From: CAZJYI01 sp964550025 | GTDB lineage: Bacteria > Verrucomicrobiota > Kiritimatiellia > UBA8416 > CAYOBW01 | Length of the DNA: 17,967 bases | Direction of reading: 5' to 3' | Assembly (NCBI GenBank): GCA_964550025.1 | Contig: CAZJYI010000202.1 | Location: forward strand, 1 to 17,967 | Shown: piece by piece, positions 10,301 through 15,197 of the stretch | Layout of the letters: every line of letters starts with the position of its first letter | Position numbering within the stretch: the stretch's first letter is position 1 | Notes under the pieces: generated by a model | Database searches by the model: none | Seen by the model: only the letters and a program-made list of their open reading frames with translations | What the model was told of the DNA's origin: nothing | Translations under genes and position numbers: made by a program

Positions 10301-10554
10301 AGCGGCTCGCCACCGTTTTTGAGCGCGTCTGCCTCCGGCGCAAACGGGAAGGCGAGGGAAGTGGTCACGATCCCGAAGTGCGTGTCCTTGAAGGGGCCAA
10401 TGACATGCCACGGTCCCAATTCTACGCCATGGGCCTTTCGTAAACTTGTCTTCGCAAGATCTGCTGCATTGACCTGCAGGCTCATGGCCATAACTATGAC
10501 GGCAGTGTTGAGCATGACTCCAAGCAAGTACCGAAGGTGTATACGGTGACGCAT
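7390..10554 (-). CDS. HzsA-related propeller protein with three CXXCH heme motifs
   Basis: A 1054-aa exported protein. The ATG at 10554 follows GGAAGAAAG. Residues 1-31 are a signal peptide (MLNTAVIVMAMSLQVNAA). Residues about 44-210 form a beta-rich domain opening with PWHVIGPF and ending LEAGDHHLLIKSSN. Residues about 290-620 are WD40/PD40-like blades (DYSPCELPNGEIVFISTRAD, DSDHSPQVMNDGRVLFTRWD) as in the hydrazine synthase alpha middle-domain family. The C-terminal part has CVGCH (755-759), CVKCH (809-813) and CVTCH (936-940), predicting up to three c-type hemes. Relatives of HzsA are widespread in PVC genomes that lack anammox, and no HzsB or HzsC partner is visible, so hydrazine synthesis should not be assumed. 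It is the first gene of a two-gene operon with the double-propeller protein. A periplasmic redox role is inferred; the substrate is unknown. Confidence 0.82.
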   Translation of the reverse strand: MRHRIHLRYLLGVMLNTAVIVMAMSLQVNAADLAKTSLRKAHGVELGPWHVIGPFKDTHFGIVTTSLAFPFAPEADALKNGGEPLLGKEYKAPKVPSYRDLNRRWEKKELTDGYSNFLPRGPVPSRNETVYLYRKISTAKAQKHTIILFEADFSRIWIDGKEVAAKRRAGLVKFAKLPGRVEADIHLEAGDHHLLIKSSNRFSTHTFAFAMPPLVPDYTERGEDFQFAWHPPRMYAPKEVPLNEKLDSIPPTPAAEAYAKDMDALKKQFAGSLSTRGDAEREQAIDLFWRKQIDKLPEIVFFRVKAAKENAIAPGHDEKGDIRLWDPRKSTAPRILLGDAVVWDMNLSRDGRSVLFSGKNLPQAKGGRATSLYRLTIDSKEITQLTYGPHTDYSPCELPNGEIVFISTRADLRVICQRQSNRSLFVCNAKGENIRKLSGNIDSDHSPQVMNDGRVLFTRWDYGVEKNVFNRHALWTMRPDGTDLQLFFGNAIMTPNAFWKARAIPGRPEVVCVFGPHHQNQAGMLGLVSNHAGPEAKRGIGFRHITTERPVQGDTSSELDYRDPFPVHERLFLAAQGSALWLVDHYGNRRLLHKPGNGLSTLHPLLVRPQPQVNALPSMARNPEYAAIHNPKPETETEWERDTQNWATMMVQDVTKGLGTAVSPGEARRLLIMEQVYRQRGGKGVGGRGIIDLVSNGTSHVRRIIGSVPVEKDGSAYFKVPPLRSISFHLLDKNGKLLMRMGSDFHAIPGESRSCVGCHESRDEAAIAPLARSSLAMNRAPSIPARPGWTADGLMDYQKHIQPILDTYCVKCHSGPNAKARLNLTGDRSRYFSMSYDSLLNRELVDWHSIAGGDSGETTPKTIGSWISRLCKHIDTKEHCGKEIPLADRQRIYTWIDANVPFHSSYDYSRQSPAGRESLDAWKFDKDFDRSFVKRCVTCHQTKAFNQSMRGGWIPVHSKAWTPRALTMNSFERNDRETARYGPDQRINISNPEHSAFLLAPLSEQAGGWGLCGDGQVFADKQDPDYQIFLKDFLISKERALPGGDRTSPVTRRQ

Positions 10555-10574
10555 TGTCTTTCTTCCTTTGTGCC

Positions 10575-10819
10575 CTACCGTTTGTCTTCCGGTATCAGGC
10601 TCGTGCAGCTTGTTGCCCGTTTGAACGTCGGTACCGGCCTGAGATTGGGATGGCCCTTGTACGTCAGATTCTTGCGGCCCCAGTACATGCCGTAGAACTG
10701 GCCGTTGGCCGCCGCGTCGTCAATACCTCGCGTTCCTCTGCAGCCGGTGCAACTGCTCCGCCCGCAAGCATACTATACACCAACAGCTTCCTGCCCAATC
10801 TGCTCATTTGCTGTTTCAT
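10575..10819 (-). pseudogene. short exported-protein remnant with one frameshift
   Basis: The ATG at 10819 has GGAG eight bases upstream and starts a signal-peptide-like stretch (RKLLVYSMLAGGAVAPAAEE), but this frame stops at 10664. Shifting frame near codon 38 gives a protein-like run (NGQFYGMYWGRKNLTYKG, then HPNLRPVPTF) that ends at TAG 10575-10577. That aromatic- and proline-rich run looks like real former coding sequence, though I cannot name the family. It lies just upstream of, and on the same strand as, the HzsA-related gene, so it may once have been the operon's first gene. A sequencing error that breaks a small intact gene is the alternative. Confidence 0.4.
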
Positions 10820-11479
10820 ACACACGCTCCAGCCCACGGCAGCTTGCCATAGTCGCAATACGCTAAAGGGCTAGAACGGGGGCGTCAAGAGGTGCGACAA
10901 CCGAGTCCAATCAGTTATTCGGAGCAATGCGGGTAGTGGGGCTTTGCCTCTGACGGCGGCGACAACGCGTGTAGCCCCATTTGACGGGCCTTTCGTTGAT
11001 GCACCGTCTGTACGATCTGTGTGCCGAAAGGCGCAACCGGAAAATCGGCGTACCGTAACGGCACATTCGGCGGCGGCGTTTTTGCACACCGACGGGCGAC
11101 GTTTCCCTGTTCACCAGACCGGCCATCATTCTTCACAAACCCTGCCGGCCACTGGGTTTAACGGACCAGCCGTGCCAAGCAGCATGGGAGAGGTTCACCT
11201 CGTCCGAGTCGCCCACTTGTTAGTTTCTGCGGTATATACGATTGACCAGACTGATTGGCTGTTTCCGGTTGGGATTCTGAATCAGTCTCACAAGACGACC
11301 CCGTGTACCCTATCCCCTGGCTGTCATGCCGGTTGCTTCTGCCCTATTCCCCGCAACCGTCACGCCAGCCTCCCTTTACCCTCGCGCCGCCCGGCGCGCC
11401 CGTGCGGTAGTCCCTATCGCCCACGCTGTTTCATTGCCCGGTGTCCGGCCCTTTTGCCCTGCCGGTCACGGGCGAGCGA
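10820..11479. other. 660-bp stretch without a supported gene
   Basis: Divergent spacer between the minus-strand heme operon and the plus-strand glycosidases. Several overlapping open frames exist on both strands (for example 10944-11519 plus and 10871-11136 minus), but their translations are low-complexity, rich in Arg, Pro and Ala, and carry no motif I recognise. No repeat array or RNA gene was seen. Promoters for both directions are expected here but none could be read confidently. Confidence 0.5.
11383..11398. repeat. GC-only hairpin
   Basis: Seven-base perfect arms CGCGCCG (11383-11389) and CGGCGCG (11392-11398) are separated by two bases. No T-run follows on either strand, so it is not a classical terminator. 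Confidence 0.4.
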
Positions 11480-11774
11480 AGGTCGCAGGGCATGTTCGTG
11501 GCCGATCCGCTTTTCGTGAATGCGGCGGCGGGGCAACTCCACTTGAAAAGCGCGGAGGGGCGCTGGGACGCGGGACGGGTTGACGTTTTCGGGGTGTGTG
11601 GTCCGGCGTGATCGCAAGGACGGCGGACGGCTTGAAGTGAAGAACAGTGTCTTCCACGACAACGCCTGCGTTGCGACGCACCTGGTAAGCCCCAGCATTG
11701 GCCTTGGTGCCTATGGTCGAACCGTCCAGGCATCCAGGGGAAACGTGGCGATGTTTGACGAGCGAGAGAAGTAG
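11480..11774 (+). pseudogene. decayed C-terminus of a right-handed parallel beta-helix protein
   Basis: Two short segments in different frames match the usual end of exported beta-helix (pectate-lyase-fold) proteins. The first (about 11480-11611) reads MFVADPLFVNAAAG then QLHLKSAEGRWD, the typical penultimate block, and stops at 11611. The second (about 11676-11774) reads SPSIGLGAYGRTVQASRG, the typical final block, normally preceded by a longer SPCIDAGD-NGGRINLGAYG run. The bridging residues are missing, so at least one frameshift and a deletion have occurred. No N-terminal part or start codon was found upstream, which leaves only a remnant. It lies 223 bp ahead of the fucosidase on the same strand, consistent with a once larger glycan-degradation locus. 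Confidence 0.6.
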
Positions 11775-11942
11775 GAAGTCACCCACCAGCTCATTGGGCT
11801 TGCCTGTACCCTTGGTCCTGTTTCCAACGAGCCGCCGGCCGGTACTGATTCGTTCGTTCCCAGGCGCGAATTCCGGAGTTTCAGAGTATCCTCCTCTTGA
11901 CGAGCCACCAACCGAACACTATACCGCACCATTTGCAGAAGG

Positions 11943-11960
11943 ACCACTTGTGTTAGTGGT
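11943..11960 (+). promoter_or_regulatory. small hairpin in the fucosidase leader
   Basis: Arms ACCACT (11943-11948) and AGTGGT (11955-11960) enclose a six-base loop 37 bp before the start codon. It could be an operator half-site pair or a chance repeat; no further evidence. Confidence 0.15.
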
Positions 11961-11997
11961 GGTCTGCGCCGACGTCAATCCGCGAAGAGGAAGAGCA

Positions 11998-13566
11998 ATG
12001 AAAGGTATCGCTAGATCATCGGGCTTCCCGCACTCAGCTGCCACTGTCTCCGCTGCCGCCCTCCTTGTTCTCTCGGCATCCGGCCTGTCGACGAGAGCCG
12101 AAACATCGCCCAGGTTCCCGACTTACGAGCCGACATGGCAATCGCTCAACCGGCACGAGACGCCCGACTGGCTGCTCGACGCCAAGCTGGGGCTCTACGC
12201 CCACTGGGGCGTGTACAGCGTTCCCGCCTACCGTACGGAGTGGTACGGGCGACTGATGTACGACACGCAGACTCGCAGCGACGACGTCTTCAAACACCAC
12301 ATCGCAACCTACGGCGGACAGGCGAAGTTCGGATACAAGGACTTCGTGCCGCAGTTCAAGGCCGAGAAGTTCGACGCCGCCGAGTGGGCCAGGATCTTCC
12401 GCAGCTCGGGTGCAAAGTACATCGGAATCACCGTCGTCCATCACGACGGTTTCTGTCTGTGGGGCACGAAGTTCAACCGGTGGAACTCGGTGCAGATGGG
12501 GCCGAAACGCGACATCTACGGCGAGCTGACGGCCGCCCTTCGCAGGCAGGACAAGGATCTCAAGATCCTCACCTGCTTCCACCACTTCCGCAGCTACGGC
12601 TGGTTCTTCCCGCGGAGCAAGGAATTGCAGGAGCGGGGCCGTAAGGAAGGGTGGGACATCTACGACCCACAGTACGCAGACCTCTATCGGAACCCGGAAA
12701 CGGAACCGCACGAGAAGTTCTTCACCGAGTGGCGCAACAAGGTCAAAGAGGTCATCGACAACTACCGCCCCGACGTCATCTGGTTCGACGGCGGGAAGTT
12801 CAGCGGCGGCAAGAACGAACCCTTCACTCTGGACGTGCTCGCGCATTTCTACAATACGCAGAAGAAGAAGGGCGCACCTGTCGAGGTCATCAACAAGAAG
12901 ACCAACTTCCCGCGCGAGTTTGGACTGCGCAACTTCGAGAAGGGAGGCAACCGGCCGCCCCACGTGCCGTTTCCCTGGGTGGACGACCTGAACATCGCCC
13001 ACCGCGGATGGTGCTACACACGCGACATCGACTATCGTTCCGCCAATGAGATCATCGACGGCTTTATCGACCGCGTCAGCCGCGGCGGCGGGCTGATGCT
13101 GTCGGTGTCACCCAAGGCAGACGGCACTATTCCCGTGGAGCAGCAGGAACGGCTGGCGGAGCTAGGCAACTGGCTGAGAATCAACGGCGAGGGCATCTAC
13201 GGCACCCGCCGCTGGAAGATCGAAACCGAAGGTCCGGACAAGAAGCTGATCGTGGACAACGGCAAGAAGACGCTGTGGAACTTCGAAGACAACTGCGATG
13301 CCGGGGACATCCGCTTCACGCGGAAAGACAACACGCTCTACGCCTTCCTCCTCGGTTGGCCGGAAGGCGGCACGGCTGTCATCAAATCGCTGGGCACGAA
13401 GACACCGATAGCGTCTGGCAAGATCACGCGTATCACCATGCTCGGCCACGACGGCGAACTGAAGTGGGAACGCACCGACGGCGGGTTGTCCGTCACACTA
13501 CCGAAAACTCCACCGAGCAAACACGCCCACGGCCTGAAGATCGAAGTCGAAGGTGACCTGAAGTAG
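11998..13566 (+). CDS. exported GH29-type alpha-L-fucosidase
   Basis: 522 aa from ATG 11998, chosen because it follows AGAGGAAGAG and opens a signal peptide (AATVSAAALLVLSASGLSTR, cleavage probably after TRA). The frame stays open another 100 codons upstream, but that part lacks coding character. GH29 hallmarks: LGLYAHWGVYS (64-74), VVHHDGFCLW (146-155), and PDVIWFDGG (258-266), whose Asp264 is the expected nucleophile. SRGGGLMLSVSPKADGTIP (361-379) is the usual family block. The acid/base region reads FPWVDDLNI with GWCY, as in GH29 members whose acid/base residue is not in the classical WE motif. A small beta domain follows from about residue 400. It would hydrolyse terminal alpha-L-fucose from glycans outside the cytoplasm. 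It is first in a run of three glycosidases and is followed 71 bp later by the raffinose-synthase-like gene. Confidence 0.9.
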   Translation: MKGIARSSGFPHSAATVSAAALLVLSASGLSTRAETSPRFPTYEPTWQSLNRHETPDWLLDAKLGLYAHWGVYSVPAYRTEWYGRLMYDTQTRSDDVFKHHIATYGGQAKFGYKDFVPQFKAEKFDAAEWARIFRSSGAKYIGITVVHHDGFCLWGTKFNRWNSVQMGPKRDIYGELTAALRRQDKDLKILTCFHHFRSYGWFFPRSKELQERGRKEGWDIYDPQYADLYRNPETEPHEKFFTEWRNKVKEVIDNYRPDVIWFDGGKFSGGKNEPFTLDVLAHFYNTQKKKGAPVEVINKKTNFPREFGLRNFEKGGNRPPHVPFPWVDDLNIAHRGWCYTRDIDYRSANEIIDGFIDRVSRGGGLMLSVSPKADGTIPVEQQERLAELGNWLRINGEGIYGTRRWKIETEGPDKKLIVDNGKKTLWNFEDNCDAGDIRFTRKDNTLYAFLLGWPEGGTAVIKSLGTKTPIASGKITRITMLGHDGELKWERTDGGLSVTLPKTPPSKHAHGLKIEVEGDLK

Positions 13567-13622
13567 GTTCGAACCCGCTCGCATCACTGCACGAAGTGTT
13601 GCGGGCAGGTTGCGCTCGGACC
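13563..13622 (+). repeat. GTAG-led inverted repeat after the fucosidase
   Basis: GTAGGTTCGA (13563-13572) overlaps the fucosidase stop codon and contains the 10-bp palindrome GGTTCGAACC (13566-13575). Its GGTTCGA core can pair, with one G-T wobble, with TCGGACC at 13616-13622. The left arm differs by one base from GTAGGTCCGA in the next intergenic gap (15106). Confidence 0.35.
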
Positions 13623-13637
13623 CATGGACAACTCACT

Positions 13638-15101
13638 ATGAACATCACAGCCATCATTCTCGCCGTCGCACTCACCGCAGGCACGGTCGATTTGCACGAC
13701 GTGACCGGAACGGGCGTAGATGTTCTGCGCGACTACAGTGGCCGGCCCGACAGATGGGGTATCTTCGAAAGCTGCGAAGTCGTCCTGCCGCCCTACACCC
13801 GCGGCGTTTACTACGCCAGCCCCTGGTGGCCGGCCGGCGGCAACCGCGGCCGGGCATTCCCGTTCGGGCAGCTCTCGGATCTGCGCAAGCCAGGTGCCGA
13901 GTTTGGTCCGAAAAGGGGCAAACTACGCACGGCCGGGGGCGCGGGTTTGCCCAAGCCCACTGCGGAAAGCTGCCACGCGTTCTACGATTACCTCTACTCC
14001 TTTGCAACCCGAGACGGGCTCGATTTCATGAAGATCGATTTCTCCACGCGCCCGATATGCCATTACGCCGGCCGCGAAGAGGTCGGTATCGACGATGGTC
14101 GCATCGACGTGTCGGCGAAGGCCGGCATCGGCAACCCTTACCGGGCCCACGCGCTGATGTTCCGGGCGCTGGAAGAAGTCACGCAGAAGCAGTTTGGCGG
14201 CATCATCCACTGCAACTGGCACAACACCGCCAACCGGTTCAACCTCAAGCACGGCGTGGTCGGCCGCTGCAGCGAGGACTACAAACCGGGCAACGTCAAA
14301 CGCGGCCGCTCGCACCACTTCTGCTCTTTCGCGGCCATGCCGTGGCTAGGCCAGGTTGCGTGGGGCGATCACGACATGTTCCACTCGAGTGACGCACAGT
14401 ACGGACGCCTCATGGCGGCGGCCAAGGCGCTTTCCGGGGGGCCGATCTACGTCTCAGACGGGCCTAAGGAATGCAACATGACTGCGGTCGCCCCTCTCTG
14501 CTACCGAGACGGGCGGCTTCTGCGGCCCCTCGCACCGGGCGCCCCCGTGTACGACGATGTGTTCTACGCTCCCAACCGGGGCAAGGCGCTACGGGTCATG
14601 GCGCCGTTGGCCAACCGCATGGCCGCGTTTGCAGGAAGCAACCTGGAGGACGGTGAGCTCACCGTGACGGCGACGTTTACCCCCGCAATGTATCGGCAGG
14701 TCTCGGGCCTGATCCAGCCCTATCCCGGCGAGTGGGAGATGCCGGCGGAGGGGCTGGTCTACTACAACGTCTACGCGGAAAAGGGCGGCCGTTTCGATCG
14801 CCCTCTCGAAATCCCGTTGAAGGGCTTCTCGGATTGCCTGCTGCAGGTCAGCCCTGTCGTCAACGGCTGGGCCGTCATCGGTCGTCCAGACAAGTACCTC
14901 TGCGGGGCGGCGGTCGAAGCGGTGAGCATGACTCCAACGGCAATGAAACTGAGTTTGCACGAAGCCGGTCCGTTCTCAATCTACTCTGCGGAGGGCCTGC
15001 CGAAAGCCGAGGGCATCACGTTTGACGAGTTGGGCGGGGGAGTCTATAGGGCGGACATACCGGTGACCCGGAATTCCGCCGAAATCACAATCCACCGGTA
15101 G
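13638..15101 (+). CDS. short raffinose synthase/Sip1-like GH36 glycosidase
   Basis: 487 aa from ATG 13638, preferred because it starts a short signal peptide (MNITAIILAVALTAG); the frame stays open back to a GTG at 13596, and neither start has a strong ribosome binding site. Residues about 40-80 (VLPPYTRGVYYASPWWPAGG) resemble the N-terminal beta domain of raffinose synthase/alkaline alpha-galactosidase proteins. The catalytic barrel follows: GLDFMKIDFS with Asp134 as likely nucleophile, IIHCNWHN, and WGDHDMFHS with Asp244 or Asp246 near the acid/base site. ALSGGPIYVSDGPKE and GRLLRPLAPGAPVYDDVF are strong family signatures. Family members usually exceed 700 aa. Here the N-domain jumps almost directly to the GLPKPTAE block before the nucleophile, so roughly 200 or more residues seem absent. 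Either an in-frame deletion or a compact subfamily fits. Expected substrates are alpha-galactosides. Confidence 0.75.
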   Translation: MNITAIILAVALTAGTVDLHDVTGTGVDVLRDYSGRPDRWGIFESCEVVLPPYTRGVYYASPWWPAGGNRGRAFPFGQLSDLRKPGAEFGPKRGKLRTAGGAGLPKPTAESCHAFYDYLYSFATRDGLDFMKIDFSTRPICHYAGREEVGIDDGRIDVSAKAGIGNPYRAHALMFRALEEVTQKQFGGIIHCNWHNTANRFNLKHGVVGRCSEDYKPGNVKRGRSHHFCSFAAMPWLGQVAWGDHDMFHSSDAQYGRLMAAAKALSGGPIYVSDGPKECNMTAVAPLCYRDGRLLRPLAPGAPVYDDVFYAPNRGKALRVMAPLANRMAAFAGSNLEDGELTVTATFTPAMYRQVSGLIQPYPGEWEMPAEGLVYYNVYAEKGGRFDRPLEIPLKGFSDCLLQVSPVVNGWAVIGRPDKYLCGAAVEAVSMTPTAMKLSLHEAGPFSIYSAEGLPKAEGITFDELGGGVYRADIPVTRNSAEITIHR

Positions 15102-15105
15102 AGCG

Positions 15106-15188
15106 GTAGGTCCGAATGGCGTTCAGACCCATCCCACGACAGGATACACCCAACCGGCATTGATGGTCCGATTACAAATCGGACCTAC
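15106..15188 (+). repeat. REP/BIME-like inverted pair of hairpins
   Basis: This fills nearly all of the gap between the two GH36-like genes. The left unit starts GTAG and forms GGTCCGAA (15109-15116) against TTCAGACC (15122-15129) with one mismatch. The right unit is a perfect 9-bp hairpin, GGTCCGATT (15165-15173) and AATCGGACC (15177-15185), ending CTAC at 15188. The outer ten bases GTAGGTCCGA (15106-15115) and TCGGACCTAC (15179-15188) are exact reverse complements. GTAG-headed hairpins in inverted pairs are the known architecture of REP/BIME elements. It ends 9 bp before the next start codon, so in RNA it could also affect termination or ribosome access. Confidence 0.6.
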
Positions 15189-15197
15189 GGAGAGACC

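Noticed and set aside
7390..10554. True hydrazine synthase alpha subunit and an anammox organism
   Set aside because: No HzsB, HzsC or hydrazine dehydrogenase is seen, and neighbouring genes are glycan-related. HzsA-like proteins are common in non-anammox PVC bacteria.
10871..11136. Three overlapping minus-strand open frames of about 72 codons
   Set aside because: All three cover the same DNA in different frames, and none has a recognisable motif, signal peptide or convincing ribosome binding site.
11698..11997. Extension of the fucosidase frame 100 codons upstream of 11998
   Set aside because: The upstream codons lack family similarity and overlap the beta-helix remnant, while ATG 11998 has a ribosome binding site and opens the signal peptide.
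12034..13002. Minus-strand 322-codon open frame opposite the fucosidase
   Set aside because: It is a shadow of the GH29 gene, with no independent motif or ribosome binding site.
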